Positions 46,094 to 56,246 of a stretch of 60,951 nucleotides of DNA are shown here, piece after piece. The DNA lies in NCBI GenBank assembly GCA_015057025.1, contig SVFD01000011.1, positions 1 through 60,951 of the forward strand. The letters run 5' to 3'. This stretch comes from Lachnospiraceae bacterium (lineage in GTDB: Bacteria; Bacillota; Clostridia; Lachnospirales; Lachnospiraceae). The notes beneath the pieces were generated by a model. That model was given only the letters and a program-made list of their open reading frames with translations, made no database searches and was not told the DNA's origin. The stretch's first letter is position 1. The number at the start of each line of letters is the position of its first letter. Made by a program: the position numbers and the translations under genes.

Positions 46094-46942
46094 TTAATCA
46101 TCCAAATCAAATATTCTTCCGCTATACATTTCAAGCAAGCATCCCTCATCCAGTTCTTCCCTAAGAAGCTTCATGGCCGGTGTCCCGGTACAGTGTCCGG
46201 TAATCAAAAAGCGAATATCCGCTGCCTTAATATAATCCGTCAGCATCTTCACTTCTTCTGCCGTAAAAGTGCAGGTTGTCTCTCCGTTTTTAAGCCCTCT
46301 CATATGTAAGCCGCCTACATAGGCATATATCTTTTTTCCGGGGAATACTGCTTTAACCTCTTCCACAATATTTTGCACGCCGCCATGAGAACAACTGTTA
46401 CAAATCACCAACCCGGCTTCTGTTTGAAATACCACACTCATTTCGTGTGCAAAATCATCCGGTAGCATTTCACCTTCTTGAACCCGGTACAATCCTGCAC
46501 GCTCACCGATTTTCTCTAACCCCTGCGTACTATGCGGCACAAGAACAATTCCGTCACTTACCTTAGTCACTTCACAAATCGGCTTCATTTGCTCATATAA
46601 CTTTTCCTGTATAACTGCATTTACACCGATTTCGTGCAAAGCACCTCCCGATGTTGAAAAATATTGATTCAACGCTGTTTCCATGGCATATACGGGCGCA
46701 TGATCATTTATTTTTATGAAAGCATCAAAGCCACCGGAATGGTCATAATGTCCATGCGATAAAAAGGCCATATCCACAGACGATAAATCAACCCCCAGAC
46801 TTTCGGCATTCTCTGCATAAGCATTGGTACTTCCTGCATCTAAAAGAATCTTTTTATCCCGATACTCAATATATAAGCTCAAGCCATGCTCACATTTTAA
46901 TTCCGATTCAGTTGTATTCTCAATCAATACTTTTATTTTCAA
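46094..46942 (-). CDS. metallo-beta-lactamase fold hydrolase
   Basis: 282 residues. The metal motif HGHYDHSGG (residues about 62-70) and later SCSHGG and GHCTG give the ligands. The overall pattern fits the MBL subgroup annotated as dihydropteridine/RFA-P synthase-like. Substrate unknown. It follows the YitT gene by 14 bases and likely shares its transcript. Confidence 0.85.
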   Translation of the reverse strand: MKIKVLIENTTESELKCEHGLSLYIEYRDKKILLDAGSTNAYAENAESLGVDLSSVDMAFLSHGHYDHSGGFDAFIKINDHAPVYAMETALNQYFSTSGGALHEIGVNAVIQEKLYEQMKPICEVTKVSDGIVLVPHSTQGLEKIGERAGLYRVQEGEMLPDDFAHEMSVVFQTEAGLVICNSCSHGGVQNIVEEVKAVFPGKKIYAYVGGLHMRGLKNGETTCTFTAEEVKMLTDYIKAADIRFLITGHCTGTPAMKLLREELDEGCLLEMYSGRIFDLDD

Positions 46943-46956
46943 TTCACATTTCCTCT

Positions 46957-47994
46957 TTACGCTTTCCCCTGATTCGAGCGGAATACATCAGCCACTTCAC
47001 TAATTGTGATATATGCTTTAGGGTCAATCTCATGGACAATATCACGCATTTTAACTACCTGGAAACGATTCAGTACGAAATACACGATGGTCTTTTCTGC
47101 ATTGGAATATCCGCCTCTTGCTTCAATACGTGTCATACCTTTCTCAAAGGCTTCTGATAAAGCCGCACACACCTCATCCGGACAACTTGTCACAATCATC
47201 GCTTCCTTGGAACGGTCAATACCTTCTACAATAAAGTCCACAGTTTTTAACGCTGCCATATAAGTAACAATGGAATAAAGGGGTAATATCCAGCTTTCAA
47301 TTACAAAACCGCAAATCACATAAAGCACCACATTATATACCATCACAAAAGTACCTACGGTAATACCCAGTTTTTTGGCAAATACCACCGCCATAACTTC
47401 GATACCGTCCATGGCACCCCCGAAACGAATAGCAAGACCACTGCCCATTCCGGAAATCAAACCGCCAAACAAGGCACAAAGCAATAAATCCTCCCCTGCC
47501 AGAGGGGATGCAATACTCACATCAATGGGAAGCACATCCCGAATCAGCCACGCAGTAACAGAATAAATCGTGACTGCATAAATCGCATATATGGTAAAAG
47601 GTACACCTTGTTTCTTCATTCCGTATAAAAAAAGAGGCACATTTAAAAGAATCAAAAACACAGACAAGCTCAACCATTCAGGTGTAATCTGCTCCAAAAG
47701 CATGGAAGTTCCGGAAATACCGCTATCGTATAATTTTACCGGGGATAAAAACACCGTAACACCAAAGGCATTGATAACACCGGCTACAGTCAGCATAAGA
47801 AAATTACTGATATGTAACTGCTCCCTGATACTTTTACGACGTTTTTTAATTACGGGAGGCTGTGTAACTTCTTTTATATTATCAAGCACCTCTTCTGCTA
47901 CAGTTTCCGTGCCGTCAATTTTCTGCTGTAATTCTTCTTTCTTTTCTTCTTTCAGAATTTCTTTATTCTCCAAATTGACCCACATCCTTTTCAT
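46957..47994 (-). CDS. YitT family membrane protein
   Basis: 345 residues. After a charged 65-residue N-terminal region come five or six membrane segments (DUF161), with GISGTSMLLEQ and AIRFGGAMDGIEV repeats, and a C-terminal DUF2179 domain (EARGGYSNAEKTIVYFVLNR). Family function is uncertain, possibly transport. The long polar N-terminus is more than most members have. Confidence 0.9.
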   Translation of the reverse strand: MKRMWVNLENKEILKEEKKEELQQKIDGTETVAEEVLDNIKEVTQPPVIKKRRKSIREQLHISNFLMLTVAGVINAFGVTVFLSPVKLYDSGISGTSMLLEQITPEWLSLSVFLILLNVPLFLYGMKKQGVPFTIYAIYAVTIYSVTAWLIRDVLPIDVSIASPLAGEDLLLCALFGGLISGMGSGLAIRFGGAMDGIEVMAVVFAKKLGITVGTFVMVYNVVLYVICGFVIESWILPLYSIVTYMAALKTVDFIVEGIDRSKEAMIVTSCPDEVCAALSEAFEKGMTRIEARGGYSNAEKTIVYFVLNRFQVVKMRDIVHEIDPKAYITISEVADVFRSNQGKA

Positions 47995-48153
47995 GAAATC
48001 TTCTTTTTAATCTTAACACAATTTCCCCTGTAAAAGAATGAAAATTTTATGGATTTCTTTTATAAGGAAATGTGCTATACTGAATCTTAGCCAAAAACGT
48101 CGTGTACATACCGGAAACTATAGGATTGCAATCCGTAAATTTAGGAGCCTTTT

Positions 48154-48972
48154 ATGAAACAAATAAGTGAACTGGAATTATATTACAATAAATTTAATGA
48201 AGAAAAGAGACTGGACTCGCGTCACGGGCAAGTGGAATTTATTACTTCCATGAAGTATATCCATAAATATATCCCTACAGACCGCGAACCGTCAGCCATC
48301 AAAATTCTGGACGTAGGCGCCGGCACCGGACGCTACAGTATCGCATTGGCAGAAGAAGGCTATGATGTAACTGCCGTAGAACTTGTGAAATATAACTTAG
48401 GCATCTTAAAGCAGAAAAGAGATACACTTGGCGATGCCTTAAAAGGTAGCCTTACTGCTATGCAGGGCAATGCCACCAGGTTAAAAAAATTAGAGGATAA
48501 CAGCTTTGATGTCACTCTGATATTCGGCCCCATGTATCACTTATTCGGAAAAGAAGACAAGTTAAAAGCCTTGTCTGAAGCCAAGCGCGTTACCAAGCCT
48601 GACGGTATTATTTTAGTCGCCTATTGCATGAATGAATACAGCGTGCTTACCTTTGCCTTTAAGGAGCGAAATATTCTTCAATGCATGGAAGAAGGACGCT
48701 TAAGTGATGATTATAAAACCCTGTCCCAACCGGAGCATTTATACGATTATATGCGTATTGAGGACATTGATGATTTGAATACTTCCATGGGTCTAAAAAG
48801 GCTTCAAATCATTTCTCCTGATGGTCCTGCAAATTATATAAGACCTTTTTTAAATCAATTAAACGAAGAAGAATTCAAGCATTTTATCGAATATCAGCTT
48901 GCCACCTGCGAACGTGCCGATTTAATCGGAGCCGGAGCGCATACGGTTGATATATTGCTTAATACAAAATAA
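48154..48972 (+). CDS. class I SAM-dependent methyltransferase
   Basis: 272 residues; motif I LDVGAGTGRYSIALAEEG at about residue 50, DVTAVELV after it and DVTLIFGPMYHL as the catalytic-side strand. A Methyltransf_25-type fold. Substrate unknown. Plus strand, divergent from YitT; AGGAGCC precedes the ATG by about seven bases. Confidence 0.88.
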   Translation: MKQISELELYYNKFNEEKRLDSRHGQVEFITSMKYIHKYIPTDREPSAIKILDVGAGTGRYSIALAEEGYDVTAVELVKYNLGILKQKRDTLGDALKGSLTAMQGNATRLKKLEDNSFDVTLIFGPMYHLFGKEDKLKALSEAKRVTKPDGIILVAYCMNEYSVLTFAFKERNILQCMEEGRLSDDYKTLSQPEHLYDYMRIEDIDDLNTSMGLKRLQIISPDGPANYIRPFLNQLNEEEFKHFIEYQLATCERADLIGAGAHTVDILLNTK

Positions 48973-48987
48973 TACATCAATCGCTTT

Positions 48988-50172
48988 CTAAACTTTCACA
49001 TATCGCATAGCCACTTCCGCAAGTGCCGCTGTCCCGTATACAAATGCTTTGGTGTCCAGTCGCATCTTCGGATGATGCAGGGGATGTTCATATCCTTCCC
49101 TTGAATCTCCTGCTGCCAGTGCCACCATAATGGAAGGCACCCTTTGGGATACATATGCAAAATCTTCTGAACCGCCACCGCTTTGACCGGGCATATCCTG
49201 ACTGCGGATAACCATATCTTTCCCCATGGCTTCTTTTAACCAGATATTTGTTTTCTCGGACAATTCCTTGTCATTGGTAAGCGTCGGTGCCCCGCTTGTG
49301 TAAGTCACAATTGCTTCTGTACGAAAGGCTCTTGCCACACTTTCCGCGATTTCTGTCAGACGTTTTTTCATATGATTTCTTACCTCTTCATCAAAGGCAC
49401 GCATGGAACCTTTTAAGGTTACGGCATCCGGAATGGCATTGGGCACATTGGCCCCTTCCAACGCTCCGATTGTCAAAGCCGCCTCATCAAAAACACTTAA
49501 CTCTCGTGCCGCTATTTCCTGTAATGCAATTAAGACATGAGCAGCCGCGGTTAACGGGTCCGCTCCCAAATGAGGCATAGAGCCATGACACCCTTTACCT
49601 TTTATCTCTATCTTAAAAAAATCTGCTGCCGGGGCACTGACACCGGGAGCGGAAACAATCACGGTTCCTGACTTTATGGGAACTCCTGTCATCACATGCA
49701 CCATCATGGCACCATCTGCCTTAGGATTCTCTAACACTCCTGCGTCAATCATATCTTTGGCGCCTTCCAGAATCTCTTCTGCCGGCTGAAACATAAATTT
49801 TACAATGCCGCCAAGCTCCTGTTCGTGATATTTCATCAACTTTGCCGCACCAAGTAACATGGCAGTATGGGCATCATGTCCGCAGGCGTGCATATTTCCG
49901 TTGTCACTTTTAAATGAGACATCTGCTTCTTCTTTTATTTTTAAAGCATCCATGTCTGCACGAAGCAAAAATACCTTGCCGGTTTCCGTATTGCCGGCAG
50001 TTGCTACAATCCCTGCCTTGCCGCAATCTACAGGTTCATACCCCATCTCTAAAAGACGTTTTTTGACATAGGCTCCGGTTTGAGTCAAATCAAAGCCGGT
50101 CTCTGCATGAGCATGCAACTGCTCGTAATCTGTTTGAATCTGTGACTGTATTTTTAATGCTTCTTTTAACAT
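48988..50172 (-). CDS. M20 family amidohydrolase
   Basis: 394 residues of the amidohydrolase/aminoacylase M20D group. RADMDALKIKEE, NMHACGHDAHTAMLLGAA (metal Cys/His/Asp) and QPAEEILEGAKDMIDAGVL are the signature segments; GSEDFAYV is near the end. It would remove acyl groups from amino acids or indole-type conjugates. It converges on the methyltransferase gene with a 15-base gap. Confidence 0.92.
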   Translation of the reverse strand: MLKEALKIQSQIQTDYEQLHAHAETGFDLTQTGAYVKKRLLEMGYEPVDCGKAGIVATAGNTETGKVFLLRADMDALKIKEEADVSFKSDNGNMHACGHDAHTAMLLGAAKLMKYHEQELGGIVKFMFQPAEEILEGAKDMIDAGVLENPKADGAMMVHVMTGVPIKSGTVIVSAPGVSAPAADFFKIEIKGKGCHGSMPHLGADPLTAAAHVLIALQEIAARELSVFDEAALTIGALEGANVPNAIPDAVTLKGSMRAFDEEVRNHMKKRLTEIAESVARAFRTEAIVTYTSGAPTLTNDKELSEKTNIWLKEAMGKDMVIRSQDMPGQSGGGSEDFAYVSQRVPSIMVALAAGDSREGYEHPLHHPKMRLDTKAFVYGTAALAEVAMRYVKV

Positions 50173-50467
50173 GCTGAGTCTCCTTTTTGATATGTTTTTC
50201 TACCGTTGATGCGATATTTTTATGTGTGCTTTTATTTATCTTTTTATAATATTAAAATGTACTTTTTTTATCCACTTATACTGTAAAAGTATAACTTTTC
50301 TTTATGTCTTTTTCTTGATATAATGTAATCGTAAAAGCAATAATAAAATAATTATATCATACGAAATTAAAAACTATTTTTTTACATAGTTTTGCACAAA
50401 AAGGAAATACTAAAGAAAACTTTGTAAAATACGCCTTTGGCGATTCAAGATAAAAGGAGGTACTGAT

Positions 50468-50776
50468 ATGGCACTTTTAAAACTTACAAGAGACAATTTT
50501 GAAACAGAGGTTTTAAGCAGCAAAATCCCTGTTCTGGTAGATTTCTATGCAGAATGGTGTGGCCCCTGTCGTATGTTAGGTCCCGTCATTGATGAAATCG
50601 CAGAAGAAGCCACAGACTTTAAAGTCGGCAAGGTTAATATTGACGAACAACCTGAGCTTGCCACCAAATATCAGGTGATGAGCGTTCCTACATTGGTTGT
50701 AATTAAAAATGGCGAAGTTGCAAATCGAGTGACGGGAGTAACTCCCAAGCAGAAGATTCTGGATATGTTAGGGTAA
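50468..50776 (+). CDS. trxA: thioredoxin
   Basis: 102 residues, active site WCGPC at 30-34, cis-proline segment SVPTLVVIKNG. A cytoplasmic disulfide reductant. AAAGGAGG precedes the ATG. Its 295-base upstream region includes several AT-rich -10-like boxes but no clear promoter. A single-gene unit. Confidence 0.96.
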   Translation: MALLKLTRDNFETEVLSSKIPVLVDFYAEWCGPCRMLGPVIDEIAEEATDFKVGKVNIDEQPELATKYQVMSVPTLVVIKNGEVANRVTGVTPKQKILDMLG

Positions 50777-50782
50777 AAAAGA

Positions 50783-50812
50783 AAAAGGATGGTCAACTGA
50801 CCATCCTTTCTT
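50783..50812 (+). terminator. intrinsic terminator after trxA
   Basis: AAGGATGGTCA and TGACCATCCTT form an 11-bp stem with a very short loop. It can also serve the opposing lipoprotein gene. Confidence 0.8.
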
Positions 50813-50821
50813 AAATTTACA

Positions 50822-52495
50822 TTACTGCACAAAATATTCATAATCCTTATAAATACCCAGCCATGCATCCTGTCCGTCCCACTCCGCAATTCCAAGCTCC
50901 TTTTGACGAGCGGCAATTAATTCTTTAATTTGCTCTGATGTATAGAGTTTAATGCCTGCATTCTCAAACGCCGCAATAATACTCTTCTGATTTGCAATCT
51001 GCTCGGCAGTAGATTCTACTTCATCTGACACCCATAAATTATAATATACGTTATGATTAATTTCATAACGCTCCATAACCAACGGTCCAAACACTTCATA
51101 ATCAAAATAGCTTTTACCGGAAGCTTCATAATCTTCTATCCACTGCAATACTACAACCTGCACTTCTTCATCTTCCGTGTATTGATATCCGCTTGCACAT
51201 ATCATACCATCATAGATGTCCTGTTTCACGCCATTAGCGTCTATAATGTATTCCTCCTCATAATGAAGGCTCGCGCCGCCGGAACCGTAACTACGAAACC
51301 ACCCATATTCATCTACTTGCAAATCCGAACGGTTCCATCCGTTAGCAGCATGACAAATATACAACTTGCTATTTCGATACTGTAAAACCACATAGGTATA
51401 AAACGCATCGGCTGTACGGTCGTTTACTTTCAACAACAATTCTTTATTCCCATCATTTCCACAATCAATCAATGCCCACTCAATTGCACCACCAAGCCAG
51501 GAACCACCATTTACATTACGCATATTATTGATAAGATCATAAAAGTACCAACAATTACGTATATCTTCAGTCATATTCCTATACTCAATAAATTCAGTGT
51601 AGTCTTCACTAAAGCAGGCACCGCATTCTCCTGAAAAAAAAGCCAGATATGCAGCTTCCGGTGTTGTATATGGTAACGCCGATGTTGCCGAACCCGAATA
51701 TTTGGTATAATTAACTTCTGCAAAATAATAACTGTAGCCATAGTAATATTCGTCCGTATTCGTCTCATCGTAGTCATCAAAACTTACAAGCCAATTCTCT
51801 AATTCCTCTAACCATTCATTGCTGTCCGTTTCCTTATCCCCAATCACATATTTATCACCATCGGCACCATAAATTCCGTTGCCTTCATTGTCTCCTTCTT
51901 CTAAATTCTCCCGATACAAGGACTGAACCAATTCATACTTCTCATCTGCTATCACATAAAATGAATACTTCTCACTGTCTGATGAAAACTCATAACGCAT
52001 CAGCATTCCGTTTGGCAATAATGTCGTGTACTGCGTTTCATCGGTCAGGCTGACCACATCATCACCTTGCTTTCCGAGCACATAAGTATACATAGGTTCT
52101 CTTACAATCAACTCCGGGTTACCATCATAATTAACATCATAAAAGCCGTATTCGGCCTCATCTATATTCTCTACCAAAGTAGTAATATTCTCATCCAACC
52201 AAGTCATGTAAAATAACTTATCTTCCTCTGTCACTTCAAACTCCGGAAGCTCTGTCTTTACAATATAAGTTTGTATATTTTCATTAGAATCTTCGTTTTC
52301 TGTTTCTTCAACTTCTACATTTATCTCAAAGCTCTCTTCTTCGGAAATTTCGCTTATATTCTCTTCATCCTGTCCATGAATCAAATCTTGTGCATCACCT
52401 TTTCCACATCCTGCAAATACCAAAAAAGCGGCACCAACCAATAATCCGCCCACAATTCTTTTTATTCGTTCTGAATATTTATGACTATTTTTCAT
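50822..52495 (-). CDS. large lipoprotein, unknown
   Basis: 557 residues from the ATG at 52495. The N-terminus is a lipoprotein signal (KRIVGGLLVGAAFLVFAGC) with the Cys at lipobox LVFAGC, then a Ser/Glu-rich linker. The body is mostly acidic, with a segment YDVNYDGNPELIV that looks like a calcium-type Asp/Asn loop found in VCBS/dockerin-like repeats, and another DCGNDGNKELLL later. It would be anchored outside the cell. No catalytic motif was recognised. A gene of similar design (lipobox, acidic linker) lies on the other side of the flotillin. Confidence 0.7.
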   Translation of the reverse strand: MKNSHKYSERIKRIVGGLLVGAAFLVFAGCGKGDAQDLIHGQDEENISEISEEESFEINVEVEETENEDSNENIQTYIVKTELPEFEVTEEDKLFYMTWLDENITTLVENIDEAEYGFYDVNYDGNPELIVREPMYTYVLGKQGDDVVSLTDETQYTTLLPNGMLMRYEFSSDSEKYSFYVIADEKYELVQSLYRENLEEGDNEGNGIYGADGDKYVIGDKETDSNEWLEELENWLVSFDDYDETNTDEYYYGYSYYFAEVNYTKYSGSATSALPYTTPEAAYLAFFSGECGACFSEDYTEFIEYRNMTEDIRNCWYFYDLINNMRNVNGGSWLGGAIEWALIDCGNDGNKELLLKVNDRTADAFYTYVVLQYRNSKLYICHAANGWNRSDLQVDEYGWFRSYGSGGASLHYEEEYIIDANGVKQDIYDGMICASGYQYTEDEEVQVVVLQWIEDYEASGKSYFDYEVFGPLVMERYEINHNVYYNLWVSDEVESTAEQIANQKSIIAAFENAGIKLYTSEQIKELIAARQKELGIAEWDGQDAWLGIYKDYEYFVQ

Positions 52496-52552
52496 TATAC
52501 GAACCTTTCTGACAACAAAAAACATTTTTTCTTCTTTTGCATTTTACAAAAA

Positions 52553-52628
52553 TACCTCCCTTTCCGAATCCGCATTTTACAAACTAACATCTGTAAAGTA
52601 CGTTTCTTTTATCCGAAAAGGGAGGGCT
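52553..52628 (-). terminator. long hairpin after the flotillin gene
   Basis: CCTCCCTTT-CGgAT and the matching ATtCG-AAAGGGAGG pair over about 15 bases with a ~45-base loop, with TATTTTT following on the minus strand. Confidence 0.6.
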
Positions 52629-52646
52629 TTTATTTACCGGTAAGCT

Positions 52647-54152
52647 TTATTCTTGTGTCTTATTGTCTTTCACAACTAAATTAATGTCTTCAAGACCGGT
52701 CAAGTTAACATTTCTGTTAACCTTAGCATCGTAAGACTCAGCGTTGATGATGTTAGCCAAATCAATGCCGGTAGCTTCCTTCATGCTTTCAAAAACCTTA
52801 GCCATAACAACAGGTACATTTCCGGCAACCTGATCTACACCATTGCTACCGCCTTCGCCACCGCCGATAATGGTAATCTTATCAATCTGTCCAAGAGGCT
52901 GGGCAACTTTCTCTGCGATTTCAGGTAATACCTTAATCATCATTTCAGCCACAGCAGCCTTGTTGTACTTCGCATAAGCTTCTGCTTTCTTCTCCATAGC
53001 TTCTGCTTCCGCAAGACCCTTTGCAGCAATAGCTGCCGCTTCCGCTTCACCCACAGCACGGATACCTTCCGCTTCCTGCTCTCTTGCGAAACGGTCTGCT
53101 TCTGCCTGTGCCTTCCGGGCTTCTGCTTCACGCTGTGCCTCGAACTGCTTAGCTTCTGCTTCTTTCTGACGCTGGTAAAGCTGAGCATCCGCTTTCTGCT
53201 GAGCAGCATACTTATCTGCTTCTGCCTGCTTCTTAACTTCCGCTTCCAAAGCCTGTTCCTTAACAGCAACTTCCTTCTGCTTTAATTCAATCTCACGTTC
53301 CTGACGCGCGATATCAGCATTAGCTGTTGAAATTTCGATAGACTTACGCTGCTCTTCCTTCTGAATATCGTAAGCTGCATCCGCCATAGCCTTCTTGGTA
53401 TCCGCATCCATCTGGAGCTCGGATTTCTTAATGGCAAGTTCGGTCTGCTTCTTAGCGATTTCAGTTTCAGCTGCAACCTTAGCATCATTTGATTCCTTGT
53501 CTGCTGCTGCCTGTGCAACCTTAATATCTCTTTCACTCTCTGCACGGGCAATGGCTGCTGCCTTTTTAATTTTAACAATGTTATCAATACCGAGGTTTTC
53601 GATAACTTCATTACCATCCACGAAATTCTGAACGTTGAAGCTGATGATATCAAGACCCATAGCCGCAAGGTCAGGTTCTGCATTTTCTTTTACAAGGTTA
53701 GCAAACTTCTGACGGTCAGAAACCATTTCTTCCAGTTTCATCTTACCTACGATTTCACGTACGTTACCTTCCAAAACTTCTCTGGCAACATTTGCTATGT
53801 ACTCAGTAGGCTTATTTAAGAAGTTCTCTGCTGCAAGCTGGAGTTTATCCGGCTCATTACTGATTTTAACATTGACGGTAGCGTCAACATTGATGTTGAT
53901 ATAATCTGCAGTAGGTACTGCATTGCTGGTTTTTACATCGATAGGAATCAAACGTAAATTCAACTTATCCAATCGCTCGAAGAAAGGGATACGCACGGTA
54001 GCTTTACCGATAGCATAACGGGGTCTTTTCTTAAGACCGGAAATAATATAGGCCATATCAGGCGGAGCCTTCACATAACCTAAAAGAAATAAAATGACAA
54101 GTGCAACCACGGCAATAACAATTGCCACGGGTACCCATAATAATTGGGGCAT
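52647..54152 (-). CDS. floT: flotillin-like SPFH protein
   Basis: 501 residues: an N-terminal hydrophobic segment (about residues 7-28), the SPFH domain to about residue 200 and a long Ala/Glu/Lys coiled coil (about 200-400) with EAEA repeats. The pattern is that of bacterial flotillin FloT, which organises membrane microdomains. No NfeD partner gene is adjacent; one is often found nearby in other bacteria. GGAGG precedes the ATG. Confidence 0.9.
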   Translation of the reverse strand: MPQLLWVPVAIVIAVVALVILFLLGYVKAPPDMAYIISGLKKRPRYAIGKATVRIPFFERLDKLNLRLIPIDVKTSNAVPTADYININVDATVNVKISNEPDKLQLAAENFLNKPTEYIANVAREVLEGNVREIVGKMKLEEMVSDRQKFANLVKENAEPDLAAMGLDIISFNVQNFVDGNEVIENLGIDNIVKIKKAAAIARAESERDIKVAQAAADKESNDAKVAAETEIAKKQTELAIKKSELQMDADTKKAMADAAYDIQKEEQRKSIEISTANADIARQEREIELKQKEVAVKEQALEAEVKKQAEADKYAAQQKADAQLYQRQKEAEAKQFEAQREAEARKAQAEADRFAREQEAEGIRAVGEAEAAAIAAKGLAEAEAMEKKAEAYAKYNKAAVAEMMIKVLPEIAEKVAQPLGQIDKITIIGGGEGGSNGVDQVAGNVPVVMAKVFESMKEATGIDLANIINAESYDAKVNRNVNLTGLEDINLVVKDNKTQE

Positions 54153-54229
54153 AATTAATTCCTCCTTTTGTAAATGTATTTTTATTATATAATTAATAAT
54201 ATAATATTATCAACCATTCCATTATATAA

Positions 54230-55768
54230 TTAGTGAATTTCCGGATAGTTTTCCTTTATTTTTTCTTCATAATATGAAATTGCTTCTGCATACGTAAGTT
54301 CACCTTTAAAATAATATGACATTGCTTCTTGAAAATACTGCTCGCACTCAGCTTCATATTTACATACAACTCTCTCATCAACAGTATCAGCTACATAGCA
54401 ATAAACCTTATACGGATTCTGTCCATCGTACAAATCGCTACAATATGTATCATCTAATGCAATTTCATTCATAAAACTTCTATTATTTGCAAAAGTATCA
54501 CTCTTTACAATTTCATATAATAATTCTTTGTCTGTTGCTAAATTAATAAAAATTTCTTTAATCAGACTCTCATTTTGTGTTCCTTTAGCAACGCACATCC
54601 ATACCCCACCATAATAAAAACTATCCGGTGCTGCACACATACCCCATCCATCTTCATAAGTATATGGAAGAAGATATTGATTTGCCCAAGTTGCTGAAAA
54701 CTGTCCAAAAACATTTGTCGGAACTTCAAAATCGTAAACAGATGTTTCATTTAAGTATTCTTTCTCATATAACTCCTTAGTAAAAAATGCCCATTTTAAA
54801 ATATCTTCATCGTACTGAAATTGTTCATCCATAATCCATGATAAATCTCTATTATCTGTAAACGCCCTAAACACTCGGCTTTCATCTTGTGTAATATAAT
54901 ACCCTGATTCTTTTAATCGTCCCGCAGTATTATAAAATACTCCCCAATCCTTCAAATACTCTTGAATCTCCGTCGGTTCATCTGTTCCGAATACTTCCTT
55001 TGCAATAGAACGTCTGTAACAAAAAACTCCCGGTGCCGCATAATAAGCAAATCCACATAACCGTCCTTGCGTGTCTGTTACAACTGATTGAGTATATCCA
55101 TACTGTTCACTTAAATCTTCTCTTCCTATTCCTATATCTGCCAAAGGTATCGTATATCCTGCTTCTATAAATCTTTGAGCCCAGATATCTTCAACCAAAA
55201 AAATATCTATACATTCATCTTCTGAAACACTTTCATTCTTAGATAATGCCATCTCTAATTCATCTGTATAATATTCTGAAAAAACCGTATGCCAACAAAC
55301 AGTAACCTCTCCAATCATTCCTGTCTGATCATCTATTTTCTCATACCCCGGATAAGCTGATTCAAATAAATCTTGGGTTGCTGTTGACCAACTCCAAATA
55401 TTTAATACTTTTCCATCATTATTATCTGCTTCTTTTACCTCTTCTACAATATAGTCATATATGGGAATTTCATTGTCATATCCGTTTTCTTCCCAATAAA
55501 ACAGACTATTATCTGCTTCATCTATTTCAATCGTTTCTTCAGTATCAGCCTCACTCTCTTCTTCTATTGAATCTTCCGTATTTTCCTCAATGTTTTCCAC
55601 AAGTAATTCGCTTTCTTCTTCAATTACAGAAGATACTCCTGTTTCTGCCTGATAGTTATTTATTGCATTCTCCACTCTTTCTTGCACATATGAAAGCGGG
55701 GCACAACCTATAAGCATATTGGCACTCATTATAATGATAAGAATGGTACTTAAAATTTTCTTTCCCAA
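54230..55768 (-). CDS. extracellular solute-binding-like lipoprotein
   Basis: 512 residues from TTG at 55768: AAAAGGAG lies seven bases upstream, while the earlier ATG at 55801 has no ribosome binding site. The signal KKILSTILIIIMSANMLIGC has its lipobox Cys near residue 21; an acidic Glu/Ser linker follows to about residue 90. The rest resembles family 1 solute-binding proteins (KVLNIWSWSTATQDLFESAY, later FWAQR-like and GQFSATWANQYLL). No ABC permease or ATPase genes are nearby, so it is an orphan. Confidence 0.78.
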   Translation of the reverse strand: MGKKILSTILIIIMSANMLIGCAPLSYVQERVENAINNYQAETGVSSVIEEESELLVENIEENTEDSIEEESEADTEETIEIDEADNSLFYWEENGYDNEIPIYDYIVEEVKEADNNDGKVLNIWSWSTATQDLFESAYPGYEKIDDQTGMIGEVTVCWHTVFSEYYTDELEMALSKNESVSEDECIDIFLVEDIWAQRFIEAGYTIPLADIGIGREDLSEQYGYTQSVVTDTQGRLCGFAYYAAPGVFCYRRSIAKEVFGTDEPTEIQEYLKDWGVFYNTAGRLKESGYYITQDESRVFRAFTDNRDLSWIMDEQFQYDEDILKWAFFTKELYEKEYLNETSVYDFEVPTNVFGQFSATWANQYLLPYTYEDGWGMCAAPDSFYYGGVWMCVAKGTQNESLIKEIFINLATDKELLYEIVKSDTFANNRSFMNEIALDDTYCSDLYDGQNPYKVYCYVADTVDERVVCKYEAECEQYFQEAMSYYFKGELTYAEAISYYEEKIKENYPEIH

Positions 55769-55863
55769 TATAGTTCTCCTTTTCAATACATAAAGAGACA
55801 AATAACCGCCTGATAACTTCAGCCGGTTACTGCCCTTACATTCATATTTCTATCAATTCATCC

Positions 55864-56226
55864 TTATTCTACCTTAGCATCAACTGCGTTCTTCTTAACA
55901 CTTTCAATACCCTTTAAGCAAGCAGGCTTTGTTGTGTAACCTTCGCCGGTAGCGATAATCTGTCCGTTTGTAGCTTTCAATCTGAAACGGAATTCACCTT
56001 TCTTATCTTTATACACTTCAAACTTAGGATTCTTAGCAACTGCGTAATCTGCTTCTGTCTGGTCTTCCATGTTAGCAACGGGAGCGTTCTTCTGAACACT
56101 TGCGATACCCTTCATACAAGCAACTTTAGAAGAATATACTTCTGAAGTAGCGATTACTTCACCGTTTCCTGCCTTCAAATCAAATTTGATTCCTGTGTTA
56201 GTTTCTTTGACTACGAATTTACCCAT
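55864..56226 (-). CDS. YegP-type DUF1508 repeat protein
   Basis: 120 residues made of two copies of the DUF1508 unit: FDLKAGNGEVIATSEVYSSK (residues ~15-34) and FRLKATNGQIIATGEGYTTK (second half), each followed by CxKGI. Family role is unknown. GGAGGG precedes the ATG; the C39-like gene lies 20 bases upstream. Confidence 0.9.
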   Translation of the reverse strand: MGKFVVKETNTGIKFDLKAGNGEVIATSEVYSSKVACMKGIASVQKNAPVANMEDQTEADYAVAKNPKFEVYKDKKGEFRFRLKATNGQIIATGEGYTTKPACLKGIESVKKNAVDAKVE

Positions 56227-56246
56227 AATAGTAACCCTCCTGTTTT

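Noticed and set aside
50173-50467. Riboswitch or T-box before trxA
   Set aside because: AT-rich with only short palindromes; no conserved core could be seen.
52940-53683. Arg/Lys/Leu-rich frames inside the flotillin gene
   Set aside because: Shifted-frame readings of the Ala/Glu/Lys coiled coil.
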